Assembly (NCBI RefSeq): GCF_009870125.1
Contig: NC_046683.1
Span: forward strand, 5,766,001-5,830,000
Direction of reading: 5' to 3'
DNA length: 64,000 nt
Origin: Drosophila pseudoobscura
Lineage: Eukaryota > Arthropoda > Insecta > Diptera > Drosophilidae
Under the pieces are notes generated by a model that did not search any database, was not told where the DNA came from, and saw only the letters and a list, made by a program, of their open reading frames with translations. Shown here piece by piece: positions 33,280-47,600 of the stretch. Numbering within the stretch: position 1 is the stretch's first letter; each line of letters begins with the position of its first letter. The position numbers and the translations under genes were made by a program.

Positions 33280-36200
33280 CTAATAGTTGTAGGGTCCATA
33301 TTGCGAGCCATGGTAGTAGGGACCCGGATAGATCTGTGGCTGTGCATAATTGGCATACGGCGGATACGGTGGCTGCTTCTGCGAGTACACTGCAATCGAA
33401 AGAGGGTTAGTTAGACATACTGCTGCGTGGAGTGTAATGGAGTCCCTGAGACTCTTCCTTACCAGGCATCAAGTACTGCAGATTCAGTTGCTCCTCCTTC
33501 TCGCGCTCGTTGCGCAGACATACGGCGGCACCCGACAGCAGTATGGCCGACAGGAGGCATGTCCCAATGCCAGCCCATGCCACAATGTACGACCAATCGT
33601 AGGCAATCTTTGTATTGTCCCGAAGAACCTGCTCAGTTGAGGTATACACAGATTAGAGAGGCATTCCGCTAGAGGTATGTTGTATGTACATACCGTATTC
33701 CACTGCTGAAAGTAATCCTCGCCAACGACCTTTTCCTTCTCAAAGAACTCCACCGTATGCCAGAGACCCATGGCCCCGGCAGCCAAAAGGCACGTGACCA
33801 GCAACAATATCGATGTGGCAGTTATGGCGCCCGAAGAGCGCTTCCAGCAGCCGGACAGACCGGTCCAAAAGGCACAGAAAATGGTCACAAAACTAATGAT
33901 AAACAGGGCAATGCAGGAGCGCGCCAAATGCAGTCTCGATGTGGCATCCTCATTGGCGATTTTCTCATCCTCCGCCTGCGGAAAGTAGTCAATGTTCGAG
34001 CAGTGTGTCTCAATCGGTGACAGATATGTGGGCACTATAAACGAGTCAAATCAAATCAGAGATTAATAGATGAATCTTTCGGGTTCCTTCCGACTTCTGT
34101 ACCTGCTGAGGCCGGCGGCCGTTCCTTGGGATAACAAATGCGGAAGAGTCCACGTGTTCTCGTGTAGTAGTAGTACTTCATGTTCATGTTGTACAGCAGC
34201 GACTCGGCATCTGAGTGCTTTGAGGCAAAGGCCTGGAATTGGAAAGGATAGAGGCGGTTGAGGATTAGTCAAGGATTGCCAAGTAAGGAGAGTATAGTAC
34301 TCCACAGTAGTTCCACCAATCAGCATCAATCCCAAAGATGACAATTCGATCGTCTCTCGTATGCCTCTCCATAATTTTTGGTGCCTGTGTGGGCGTGAGT
34401 AATGATCGATTGAGTGTTAGCAGCAGCGGCTCCAGTGAGAGATCGAGAGCGACATATAAACACGTTCCGCACGTTTTCCTTTGTGTGTGTGTGTTTTTTT
34501 TTTCGGAATGCATAAAACGTACAGACAGACGGAAAAAGTCCCAAGGTTCTCTCTCTTTCTCTGTCTCTCTGTGCGGGGGTGCTCTCATGCATTAAAGGCA
34601 TTCAAAAGTACAGTGCGTTTCCCTAACATAAGGCGATGAAAGATCGAAGAGAACTTAGAGACTTCCAGTTAAGGAACTTTTTTAATGAAACTCTGGTATT
34701 GAGAATATTTAAAAAAATGGAGTTACCCCAGACGTATTTCAATACAAAACATTACATATTTATCAACTTTTTCAATAGAAGAATACATTCCTTGATATTC
34801 GTCACATCCTCCATTTACCTTTCTTTAAAAATCTACATCTAGTAGATCGTGGAGCATTTCAAAGTTATAGAAGAGAAGGCAAAACCATTTGATGTCATAT
34901 GGTTCCTGGGATATCCCAGTGGCACCCCTTAAATATCATCCACAAATGTCCCCGAATGTGCTGCTTACAACTTTCCCCTAAGCGAAAGGACATCACGAGC
35001 ACATGTTCCATTGAAAGAACTCTCTTGTATTCGTGATGCAAACATCAACATTACATTCTTCCGCTACTCATGTTTTACACATCAAATAGCATTCAAATAG
35101 GGTTGTATAGGATTGTATGCTTCTATGTTTTTCATAGCTTAGAGCCTGAAGACCTATCCCTGTGACAATAGAACTCGTAACATCTCTTATTCCCTTCCAA
35201 TCGAGTCCCTACTTCCGTACTTCATCAATCCCTATCTATTATCTGTCATCGTCTCATTGCATCATTTCAATATTCACTATTTTTTGGCAGATCTCGCACG
35301 TAAAAGATGTCTAATATTTCGTAAAGGGCAAAAATCCCAAAAATTAAAATAATATCACGTTTCACACGTCTCTGAAATTCTATAATTTCGGGGTCTCTCG
35401 CTGCTCTCTTTGAAAACAAAATAGACAGAGAAGAGACTCCAAGCAAGAGAGAGGCCCCCTCAAGACGGGTTTTTCTTTCGCATTGAATTTTCATGAAAAA
35501 AATATAAAGAAATAAAAAGAAAAGTAGGAGAAGCGGAGGAACGAGTCAAGAAACGTGTTTTAGTTTATGGTATGTCCGGCACGGTACGGTACTCAAACAA
35601 ATCAACAATAGAGGAAATACCAAGCCGAAAAAAAATACCCCACAGACCCCAACACCCAGAGAAAAGAGCCCTGAATTGTTTGTGGATTTACACCTAGATT
35701 CCAAAAAGGTGTACCAATGGATTTAATCCGAGAGTGGAAATCGTTAAAAGAAAGTGTACAATTGTGCATTTTTATTTATTTATTTAAAATACAGATATTT
35801 CCCACATCTATATATAAATGTAGTAATCTATTTATTTTCAGGTGTTTTATATTCCGATTTAATACGGGCCCCATTCAAAAATCTTCTTAGATACATTGCA
35901 TTCTTGTTGTATTCAAAACCCGGGATATTCGATTTTCTTTTCCATATGGCGTTTTTCTCTGAGTGCAGATCTGCCCCACTCCAAAAAGGGTGGGGGCTTC
36001 TCATATTCGGATCGAAAAGCATTTCAGTCTTTCGGCATTTTTGTTTGTTTCTTTTCGAATCTTTTGGGTGTTATGTAAATTTGGAAAATATGTTCGCTTG
36101 CATAACGCCATGTCTGGGATCTCCTCCTCCTCCCTCTGCTCTTTCACTTTTTCCCTTTTTTACAGCTTCTGCCAGATACCACCACGCCCCAATGCCCAAT

Positions 36201-39200
36201 GCCCAGTGTCCAATGCCCCATGCCCCATGCCTCACAGGTCTCTGGCTCTGGCTCTGGCTCTGGTCTCTCTCTCCGTCATACATTTTGTAACTTTCTTATG
36301 AAAGTCGTCGTAAGGCAATTAAGGGCTCCACCTCAAGCTCCTCCTCCCTCCTTCTCCTCCACCTTCCCACCTCACCTTCAATTCAATCGAAGAAGGGGGG
36401 GGCGAGCGGATTAGAAATGCATTCATGTATGAAAGAAAACAACCAAAGGAAAAACTTTAAAAGGAGAAAAACAAAGCAAAATATTAAGAAATCAGCCGTG
36501 TGTACCAGAGACCCCAGTGGGGCTGCCGCCCCCAGACTCTGTGGCGACTTCTTGAAGTCTTGAAAATGTTGAAAAATGTCGGAGAGAGCATTTGGAAATT
36601 AATTAAATCGGTTGGTTAAGTGGATTAATCTGGCATATCTCAACATAAAGGTACGAGCATTGCATCTGTGAGATCTGTGCGACAGAGGAGGGGCTCCGCC
36701 TGTCGGGAAGCTGTGTGGCATCAAGTGTGGCAGAGTGTATGGATTGCAATGGTGCCATGCTTGATTAGTGGCCAACATCTCGAAGAAAAGATACACCAAA
36801 AATGTACCAGGAAGCGACTGTTGCATCTAAGGCATACATCTGTGTCGTTGCAGAATCAAAATCTATCTTGAAAATTGCCTAAATACCCAAAAAGTGGCTC
36901 CTGAATACTTGGTTTTTGTGGCTCTCTTTGTCCCCTCTGGGGGATCCTTTGAGTGCGATTACAAGTGCACATTACATTGAATTTTGTTCTTGTTCTTTAA
37001 GAAAATAAAATCCACAAACCCTTGGGACAATTAGGAGCGCCACTCAATTTTATAATACAATCATAGAGGCTCATGGTAGGGAGTGCTGATCAAATCCATG
37101 TTATCCATAGATTTTTCCAAACGATACCATAAACGACGCTCAATCAATGCACTTCTACAAAAAAATAAAATATAAAACCGAAAGAAACAATTGTAATCTC
37201 GACTTTTTTTAAGTTTTTGTACCGCAAACAAAGATACATTTTTAATTTAAAAGCTCAACACTTCCCAGACGGCAACCTGAAGCTACAGGAGTGTTTTGGG
37301 TCCGATTGATGGTTGCATTTTCAGTATTTCAAAGTTCAATGCAACCAGGTGTGGGGCACCTAAGTTGTGTGATAAAAAGAAGCACTAGCATTAAAAAAAA
37401 AAACATTAAACAAAACCGTTTAACGCTTGCCCCAACTCTATCAGAAAATGTTGGCTTGCTTCGAGGCGTAAAAATGCTGTTGCATAAAGTAATTACGGGA
37501 TAAAAAATAAATAAATTAAGAAGCGAAATATGCAGTCTTCTGCAATCTGCAGTGCATTTCCTGGAATGATCTCCGTTAAATAGAGGATTTATCAAATCGA
37601 ATCCCCTCCCGTCTCCAGTTCGCAAGTGAAAAGCATTTCAGGGGGAGACCGACACTGAGGGGCGGGTAGAAGGACAAAAGGTAAGAAAAAGCTCTGTACA
37701 AGAGCAGCCCGTCGAGCACCACAAAAATTCTCTATTCGTTTCCCAATCCAAATCACGTAGCCGCAAGTGTTCGCCGGAAATACAGGGGGGTTTCCAATTC
37801 CGTTGGGCATGGGCATGGGCATGGGCGGCGCTCTGTTCAGCGGATCAGTGTCGGATCATTCGGACAGAGAGCACGAGCACAGAGCACATCGGTGCTGCAC
37901 AAACAGCCACAGAGCCACATAGCCACAGCCACAAGTATTTTTATGACACCCAGGCGAAAAACTAGTTTTTTTTTTGTAGTGGAGATGAGGAGCGGGGGGC
38001 TATGGGGCCTAGGCCCAGGCCCAGGCCCACCAGTGCACCACCTTTCCGTCCTCCCAGCCTCCCAGTCACCTCCCCCTGATGCAGCACCTGGCGACTACGA
38101 CTACGACGACGGATGTCGGTGATTAGCCAATCGGTAAGGGGGGGGCCATACATGTGTAAGGCGGATAAAAACCAGCCACAAGCCACAAACTGGATCCCTC
38201 TCTCTCCCTCTCCCTCTCTCTCTCAGGGGTTCTGCAGCAGCAGCAGCAGCAGGATGCCAGTGTGTCCCAGCCCCCCTTCTATCTTCTATGCCTCCGCCAC
38301 TGGCTTTTCAGCATTCCAGCTGCTGGCTGGCTGGCTGGCTGCTGGCAAAACGCGCTCAAGTCAAGGCCGCGCAACTTCTACCCACAAGAAGAATTTGTCA
38401 GATTTTTGTATTCGGAATTCAATTGCGTTTCGTTGTGTGTGGGCGTGGCCCCCAGAAATCGGAGAACATACATCTCTTGGGCCAAGAGATTTCAATAAAT
38501 GAATAATTTATTTGCTGATGAAATGCAGCATAAAACACAACAGACAATGACGGACAATTTCCAGCTGGATTTCCATGCAAAGAAAAATCTCTTTAGATGG
38601 TATTCTATGGACGAGCATGTATACACTGAAAGAACAAAAATTCCTGAAGAAAAGCGCCTGAAGGCCAGAAAGGGTATGCCCTTAGTCGTCTCGCATTTGG
38701 TAGATTTCTGGTTTTTTTTTATTTTTTCAAAAACAAAACAAACCTAAAATATGCTCGTGGGAGCTGCGACATTGACGACGAGTAGTAGATTTATTTATTT
38801 TTGTTGTTTTCATCTTTTTGGCCACTCCGCTCCCCTGTTTGCACTTTGGCCCACACATGGCAGAGCAATTATGGCCAGAAAGAGCAAAAAGAGAAGCTTC
38901 AATTGTAAAAATACAAATAAAAGTAATAATATTTATAATAGAACTAGAAGATTCCGCACCGAAAATAAAACACACGCGGAAGTGGCTACAAAGTGATAAA
39001 AAATATCATACAAAAAAATACAGAAAATAATATCGCACACGTTGGTGAGACGTTGAAAGGAAACCTGAAACTTTGATTGAAATCAAATGATTTGATTTGT
39101 TTATTGAACAAGGTGGGGTGAAGGGTGGGGTGTGGTGTGGTGTGGTGGAAGGAAACCAGGGGGAACACAAATACAAATCGAAATACCCGCGACGATTATC

Positions 39201-42200
39201 GCTAGAAATTTTGTTTGCTTTGGGTGTTTGATCGTCGTTTGGTTGTGGGGAAGCGAAAGCAGCAGCCAGCTCGAATGAATCGCACGCTCAAATGGTCCGG
39301 AATAATGATGGATCTCTCAGGGGGGGGGCGTCTCCGTCTTCTCTAGGTCTCTCCGAAGAATCGCGCATGCGGATAATTGCAAAGCAAAAATAGTGTTTAA
39401 AACACTTGTTCCGGGGACCTGATTATATGGATATGCTCTTCAGGAAAGAACCCAAGAAATACACTCGAAGAAAAATTTCAAATATATTTATTTGAAATAT
39501 TTCAATTGCAGGCCTTTTGCTCGGTTAAGTAGAGAAGGAAGGAAGCTAGGCCCATGGAGGTATGATATGTATGAGGATATGTTGCATCCTCTACAGAAGA
39601 AAGTGGAAGAAACCGAACGAAATACGATTATACATAATCGTAGGGAATGGGGAGAGCCTAGAATCCTCCAGCAACCAAAAGAGGAATCAATTTCCACCCG
39701 CATATCTGGGGAATGCAGTGGAGTCTAAAAATCTCTACAGCCTCCAGAAATGTACATATGTATGTATAGGGATTTCTCTCATGATAAATGATGTGTAATA
39801 ATCTTCAATAATTCAGCCACAGATTGAAGTCCCTCCCTTTCGAATGGTGACTGAATCTCTCTCTAAATCAGTCATCCCCTGTCCCTGAGGCTTTACGTAC
39901 TAGTCGGTTTTTATTTCAATTTGCTGACATCATGTGAAATTCCAAATTGGTATATCACCTCCGATCCAATCCAATCCCATCCCCCATCCATCTATCGATT
40001 CTGTTTATTGTTTGCTGCTGCTGATGATGTTGTTGGATAAATGCTTGGGAATTAGCATAAAGTGAATTGCATTTGGCTCTGACTCTCGACAATGTCTCTG
40101 TGGCGAAAATTACCATGCCCCCATGGATATGGATATGATATGGAGCCGGTGTTTGAACGCGGGGAATGTCGGAGCCCGTAGACACCCCATAGAGGAGACA
40201 TTTACCCAGTAGTTACTTCGGGTTAATGTTTCGGAATCAAGTAAACGTTTAGATTGAATATGAATCGAATTTGTTAAGTACGGAATTGCGCTGACTGGGA
40301 AAGGTGAATTTCGGTGTACATATCACATCATATACTCAAGGACTACGAATGCAGGAATCGACTCCTAATTTGGCGGGATCGTAAGGATTCTAATTTTTTT
40401 AATAGAAATTAAGAAATGCATATTTATTTATTTTAAAAAAATCTACTATTCAAATCGGAAAAAACTGTCTTATAGAAACAAATTTTCAAGATTCTTAAGA
40501 CATTTAATGAAACAAAATCAATATAATATCCTTATTTAATAGTATGAAGGGAACGATGGCTGAATCACCTTGAAGAAAGGACAGTCCCTGGCTGGCCCTC
40601 TGGCTGGGAACATAATGTTTCCTTTCCAATATAGTTTTCTTTGTAAAATAGCAGTTTCAAAGTACAGAAAGTACTCGGGTGTCGTGTGTGGAGAGGGAGA
40701 AAGGCAATTAGAAAAAAAGAGGTAGAGGTAAAGGTAGAGGTAGAGGAGAAATAAAAAATGAAATCTTCTTGAGGCGTTTCGAGGCTTAATTAACTATGGA
40801 ATTAACATGTGTTGTGTGTCTGTTCCAAGTGGCGGCTTCTGCCACCAATTGCTGCTTGCTGCAATCAATTCAAAATCAGAGTGGAGTCGAGTCGAGTCGA
40901 GTCGAGGAGGTGGAGTCGGAGGCGGTGTTGGAGTCGGAGTCGGAGTCGGAGTCCGGGGCAAGGCGCTTACTCAGCGTAAAAGTACAACACGAGATTCATT
41001 CATGGAAAGCAGCCAAAAAGGAAACATCAACGAAACAGCCCCACAAAGTGGGGGAAAATGGCAAGTCAGCAGCCAAGTGGCTTTTCATTTGATATTTTCA
41101 TGGGTTTTCTTCATGGGTTTTTAATTTTTTTTTTTTTTTTTTGTATAAGCCAAGACAAGAAAACGTCTCCAAATCCAAAAAATTAAATGAAATACAAGAA
41201 ATGACGGATGAAGAAACGAAACGAAACGAACGAAAAGACATACAGACAGACAGACAGAAACGACGAACGAGAAAACACAATGAAAGATACAATATATGCA
41301 ATGAATATATGAAGAAGGGTTTTCTCTTTTTCGTATTGACACTCCACGATCCACGATCCACTGGGAGCCACCGTCGAAGTCGAAGTCGAAGCCGAGGCCG
41401 AAGCTGAAGCCAAAGCCAAAAGCCAGAGACGAGGCCAAAACGCAGTTCCATCAAATTGGGTTTGGGGTGCTCCGGGGATTCCAATGCGCGAGTCCCCCAA
41501 ATCCCTCTCGCGTCGCTCCCCTACGGCACTCCCCAGACTATAAGAAAAACAAGAAAAGAAAGAAAAGACCAGGCCCATGGCAGGGGATCGGTACGAAGAG
41601 ATAGATACCCTCCTACATTATAGAAAAACACGCATATTCGGTGGATTCGCTGTACAAATTTCCCATAATCGAAAGACCCCGAAAGACCATATTCCTTGCC
41701 ACTGGCCATGAGGAATACGGATCTCTTTTTAATCGTTTAATATCGATTACTCCTAGGTTTCGTTTGAATGTAGATCGGGGAATGTTTTCTGTCGAAGACC
41801 ACGTGGCGTAACACTAAGATATATGTAAGTCTTATGTGGGGAGAGGGAGTATAGAAGACTATAAGATGGGTAAATAAATATTTTGTGCGAAGTATCATCT
41901 GCAACAGGTTTAATGGTTTATCCACAAGCCGAGGGACCATTTTACTAAAATAAACTTTTAAGAGATCAACAAAACTCCTTCCGCTCCGTTTGAGTTAGCT
42001 AAAATACCCTCTCTTCAAGGGGTATGGTATGTATGCAACACAAGACAACAAAACAAAACAACAACAAATGCGATGGAAGAAACAGAGAAATACAGCAACT
42101 TAGGGCCGCCAAACCGAGAGCCAGAGCCAAAAGCAAAAACCGGGCAACCAGCCGCATACCAATTTTGAGTCGTCGTCCGTCGTCGTTGTTGTCTCGAAAA

Positions 42201-42410
42201 CGTGAATCGAGTGAAAACTCAACTCGAAAACCCGTTTGGGCCACAGCGAGAGAGGGGCAGCCACAGCTCGTTGGATCGCCAGAAGGGGCGGATGGGGAGG
42301 GGGGGTATGGGTAGGAGGAATGGGATGGGATGGATACAAAAGATACAAAATCCAAAGCCAAAGCCAACGCCAAATGGTGGCTTTGCCTTTGGCTTAAGAC
42401 AAACAAAAAT

Positions 42411-42447
<37 letters not shown>

Positions 42448-44655
42448 TTGGGGCATGAGGCATGGGGCATGTGGCAGGTATCGAGTACACAAATAACGAA
42501 TGAAGGAAGAATGAAGACGGGGTCCCAAAAGTGCTTGAACTTTGTTGCAGCCACAGGATCGGATCTGTTTTAGAGATCAGCAATTAATGAAAATAATGAA
42601 AGATTGGATGATCGATTAGGTCTTTTTCCTCTTCTTATCGTATGTTGCCTCCCATATGTACGGAGGTATTCGTTTCTGTGCTAGAAACTTGATGTTGTTT
42701 TCCCTCTGAACTTCCTTGGAAAAGGAAGGAAGGAAAATGCATCGAACATAGGTTCAAAAAAACATACAAATAAGCCATCTTTGAGCTCGTTGCAGATTAT
42801 TATTATGTGTAGAGGTGTGTTACGACATAGTGCAGATCCAGTGGGCTCTTTTTCCATTATCAATGCCAATGTGTCAATAGTTCAATAGATAGGAATGCAG
42901 GAATGAAACGCAATGACCTTTTCACTTCTACAATCTTGAGCGTGCATCCCATATCTGTCTGGCTCGCAGCAGAAGCATGGCTTTCCGGTTTCGCTTCTAT
43001 CTTCTTTCTGCGTCTATCGTTCTCCATCCAAAAAGTCTGTCTACGCTTCCAAGGGATGATGCACTTGTCAGAGGTAGGAGGGGGATAGCATGGTTTCCTG
43101 TTCGCTTGCTTCAGGTAGAACGGCAATCAGCCGAGCAGTAGGAGGCGGAGAGTAGGAGCTCCAATTACCTGCTGCTCTTGCATTTCGGGCCACTTCAAAG
43201 GCCACTAAAGTCCCAATCGATTAAGGGCGGAAACCCCAGACAGCGAGGTCAAGAGGTAAATGAATACAAAAATTCCCATCGTTCCCTCCGATTAATTCTA
43301 ATGGCTTCATATAGCATATGATCTCTCCACGTCTCCCACAGAGGGAAGGGGGATACAGTAAGAGCTATCTCTTTTGCAGAAAAATTATTATCCATCAAAT
43401 CTCAAGCGGCGACGGCGGCAAAACTTTCGGTGGAGACGACACCGACGACGACGACGACAGTGGGAGCTTCACAGTCAGAAACGTGCAAATATTTTCGGCA
43501 CACACTTTGGAGTCTCTTTTTTTTTAGTTTGAACTTGTTTTGGAATGCGAATGGTATGCACGATCACGCCTCGAACACTCTCTCTCTCTATCTCTCTCTT
43601 CCCGGCTCTCCTTCTAATGTTCTCCCTCTCTCTGGCTCTGTCTCTTTCTCAGTCGACAATTGCACCTACAAGCAGCGCAGCCGCAGCCGCAGCGGCAGCG
43701 GCCGTTAATTGTTGCCTGCGTGTGCGTGTCCGTGCATGTACGAACATGCAAAATGGGGAATTATGATGGGGGGGCTGGCTCTGCCGTGGCTTCTTCTTCT
43801 TTCTTTTATTTCCCATTCATCGTTGCGGCTGTTGCTGCCGCCCGGGGAGTCTCGTCTTCACGTTTGGCTTGGCTAAGCGCTCGCGTAGAAAGTTTTAACG
43901 TTAACGTAGCGGCCGTTGCCCACCGCTGTCCCCTCCCCACCTGCACACACTTCTCCTCCCCCCCCTTCCGCTCTGACGGGTGTTTGCTGTTGTTGTTGGT
44001 CTGTTTGCTTTCGACCTTTCTTCTTTACTCACTCTCCGCCATGCCCTTATTTTCTTTTGGCTGAAGCGACTGTTACTGTTACCCACCGTACTGTTGCCCG
44101 CTACCTGCGCTTCTGATTTTCGCTTGCCACAGTGGGCCTCACACACACACATTTACTTGTGCGCTGTACAAATATTTATACCCAACAATTATTGGATTAA
44201 TAAGAGAATTGATATGCTTCTTGGAATAAATGGAGATTAGCAGTGCATTCCTTGGATCATATTTTTTGTTGTGTGTGTTTTTCATGCACTCCACCCACTG
44301 TCACCAATGTAAGCTTCGTTTTCAGCCTTCCATTAGAATCGAGATTAACAGTTTATTTTTTAGATATTTTTACTGCTTTTCATGCACGGCACCCACTGTG
44401 ACGGAACCCGAGGCGCGCCTGCGGCTTCGGCAAAGATGCACCGTTTTGGATAAATCTTAGCCCCCCGCCCGTGCAGATCTGTGCTAGGGGGAAGGTTGGG
44501 GGCGGCTTCGTGTTGTTGGTGGTACTAACCTGTATCTGATTGCGCCAGACATCGTAGTGGAGCCAGTTGTCCGTGGAGAAGGCAATGGCCAGAAGAGCGG
44601 TGGCGATGATCGCACAGATCGTCGCTATCGACAGTGTTACCGCCGAGCAGGGCAT
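33280..44655 (-). CDS. CG6398: claudin/PMP22-superfamily four-pass membrane protein
   Basis: Five exons: 44655-44530, 34232-34103, 34034-33694, 33628-33463, 33389-33280, 290 residues. TM1 is LSIATICAIIATALLAIAFS. The first extracellular loop has STDNWLHYD, a GLFRIC element that corresponds to the claudin W-GLW-C-C signature, and a second Cys in ETHCSNIDYF. Two further helices lie at ALFIISFVTIFCAFWTGLSG and ATSILLLVTCLLAAGAMGLW; TM4 is VAWAGIGTCLLSAILLSGAA. The C-terminus is Tyr/Pro-rich and ends GPYNY. Fly relatives act in septate junctions, and I recall CG6398 being listed among fly claudins, but the symbol is from memory. Exon 1 stands 10.3 kb from the rest; its link rests on matching phase (0), a consensus GTTAGT donor and the TM1 it supplies. 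Confidence 0.82.
34233..44529 (-). other. first intron of the claudin-like gene (about 10.3 kb)
   Basis: No nested gene is supported. It holds (GTCGA)n/(GGAGTC)n runs at 40880-40960, a (GA)n tract at 42414-42444, CT-rich DNA at 43570-43650, and mostly AT-rich DNA. The open frames (for example 41999-42583 minus) are Ser/Leu/Pro simple-sequence translations. An intron this long in front of an otherwise compact gene probably carries enhancers. Confidence 0.6.
42414..42444. repeat. (GA)n tract
   Basis: Pure GA run of about 30 bases, a potential GAGA-factor binding site. Confidence 0.85.
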
Positions 44656-47600
44656 TCTAGATGCGTTACGTTTTTATAGATGATGCTACCTTGATTTTCC
44701 AAACCGAAAAGCCGAAAAACCGAAAGACGAACAAAAATACAACTGTTGTTCGCCTCTTCTTCTTGATTTTTTCTTCTTAACTTCTTTTCACAGCTAGATT
44801 CTGCCTCTTTTTTTTTGTGCTGCTGCTGCGCCAGAAACCAGTTTTGCAGCGGCAGCAACGACGACACACAAAAAAAAAGTTCGAAAAAAATAAATTAATT
44901 TAGCAACGGGGCAGCAGGTAACACACTGACACAGGTTACAGGTACACACGCACACACACAGATGCACTGTCTTAACACTCGCCGGAAACAAGTTAGTTAA
45001 GTTAATCTTAAGTTAAGTTAACAATCTCCGTTGTTTCGTTGTTCGCGGGCCAGGTGAATTTTGAATTTGATCGGAGTGGGGTTCTGGCACAGCCGTGTTC
45101 AAATACGCCCGCCTTCAAATGTTGCTAGGGCCTAAAAATGTTGATCGGCAACAAGCGTGCGTTGCAGAGAGGGTATGGTCAACCAGCAAAACGGTCCAGA
45201 CTATGCAACGCAGGCAAGCCAAAATCCACCCCAATTCATAACATACCGTGATTGTTGTACAGGCCTTGTCAGCAATCACAGCATGTCGTTGATCAAACAC
45301 GTCGAGGTGAGGTTCGTACGGGCCGTGGAATGTTGCTGGACCGATTTTCCTCACGGTCCTTACCTTTCTGAGGCCAGAAAAGAGAGCGTTTTTCTCTCTC
45401 TTCCGTTTCAAGTATGAGCTGCGCTCTCTCCTCTACCTGCCACCGCACAGTGGGACATTCGACAATTCAGCTTTGTAAATGAAAACCTTCTGAACAATTT
45501 AAGATATCTTCATGAAATAAGCTGCATATGAGAGGAAAAACTTCCAAAATGTGCCACAAAAAGACCCAAAAATAGTTTACTAATACATTTTTTCCTTAGA
45601 AGTCTTTTAAACATGGCAATATCTTGAACAATGACTTTGTCACATCTTTTAGACTGGCGTTCCACTGTGCGCCGCCGTGGCGGGATACAAAAACAAACAA
45701 TACAAACAACGAACGTGGTTTTTAGAAACAGCCTGTTGATATTTGAATACCCTTTGCAGAGAGTATGATGATTTGGACCAGATTTTGCATTGCAGACATA
45801 AATGTACATATGTATTTACATACTAATTGTGGGAAAATCTTATATTTGGAACACAAATTGTAGTTTCAGTTTCAAGCGTTTCATTAGAAATATATTATAT
45901 ACCATGGAACCCGTACATTTTCAAGGGTATCAAATATATGCATGTGTTGGGGAATAGGAAGGTAGGACGATAGAACAGTGGCGTCCACTCAAAATGATTC
46001 CCTTGGATCGCACCGCACTCGTACCAGTTGGAGCCAGAAAATATTTTATTCTCAACGTAAATGATATTTTTGATTGATATTTTGGTTCGATTCACATTCT
46101 TTCAGTGGAAGGCTCTGTCGTACACTGGAGGAAAAACAATGGTATCAATACCACGAAAAACTTTCCGGTAATGTGTATGTGGCGAAACAGATGTTGGATT
46201 AATTGCTTTTGAGTCACTTTTCAAGTAAACAATTGATTGCAATGTGGGAAAATATAATTCACCGGCACATATGTTCTGCAATATGAAGTTTTGCTTAAAA
46301 GATTTCGCGAGAAAAACGAAATCGAAACAAAGTTGGGATATTATATAAGAAAGAAGAACGATTTAAAGCAAACACATTTACAAGTGTTAACAATTAATAA
46401 ATACTTCCAACGTTTAAAGTAAATGTGTTTACCGTAGGAAATATATCATACAGACGTTCATATAGGTTTTCTAAACTGAACAAAGTTTGTACTCAATTCT
46501 TTGTTTTCAAAATTGATTTGTACTATTGCTCAGTGGAGCACATATGTACATTAGTTTGGTTTGGATGATGTACGATTCGTTCAGCTTAATGCAATAAATG
46601 CCATGTTCAAACCACCCCCGCACCCGCTGTTAATCAGGCCAAATTTCTCTCAGTGCAGAGCCAAAGATGCTGCGCCTGCGCTCTCGCAGGTAGGTAGAAA
46701 AAATGTTCATGTGTCTGTGTGTTGAATCTGTCAACTTTTGTTTTTGCGTTTTGGTTTATTTTTAGTTGGGTTTTTCTCAATTGCATTTTTGTGCGCGCCC
46801 TCTCCTTCTGCCTCTCCCCTCCTCTGCATTCTGCATGGAAATTCAAGAATTTCCAAAATAGCAACGAAGAATATCGTTGTACACACATGTAAATATACGT
46901 ATGTTTATTTGTATTGTATATGTAATCGGATCGGAATGGTATGGCAAGGCCAATACTGAATCTCAATTGCTGGCCAAAATCTCGAGTGTAGATCGGTCGA
47001 GTGCAGGGTCTATGAACAAATGAGGGGCCGAAAAAGTGACATATGTGCCTTAAGCCATAAAATACTTATAAATGCCAATTGTTGTTGTACATTTTTCAGC
47101 TCACAAGCACTAGTGCATCATAAAACACATACATATGTATGCACATATTTCAAAGTACTCACCAGTGCAAATCCCATCCAGGTCAAAATAACAAGGTTTC
47201 CCTTACCTTCTACTGAACATACCTTGCTCTAAGTCAGTCAATATCTAGCTTTGTCTGTCCCCCTCCGTTTGTCCATACTTCGTTTTCTTTTTGCATGCCG
47301 TTTGCATTCCACTGCGTCGTCGTGGATGCCGCCTGCTGCCGCTCCCTGCTCCACTGCATGGCTTTTGGCGTCTGGCTGTCACTTGCGTGTATGGGCGGAG
47401 GGAGGCATGGGGCATGCGGCTATGGGGGCATGGCGTTAATCATTATGTATGCGGCATGGCATTTAATTCAAATTTTAGCACAAATTATTAAATATTTGAC
47501 AACGGCAATGAAAGTGAGAGCGACAGCAAGTGGAAGTGGAAAGCAGCAGTGAGCCGTGACAATGCTTCCGCTGTTGCTGTCGCTGCTGCAGAATTGCTAA

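Noticed and set aside
39492-39728. 78-codon frame (MKYFNCRPFARLSREGRKLG...)
   Set aside because: ATG-led but isolated, with no splice sites, neighbours or family resemblance; expected by chance in 10 kb of intron.
41999-42583. 194-codon minus-strand frame in the claudin-like intron
   Set aside because: Its Ser-Leu and Pro runs come from the (GA)n tract and neighbouring simple repeats, and it has no family resemblance.
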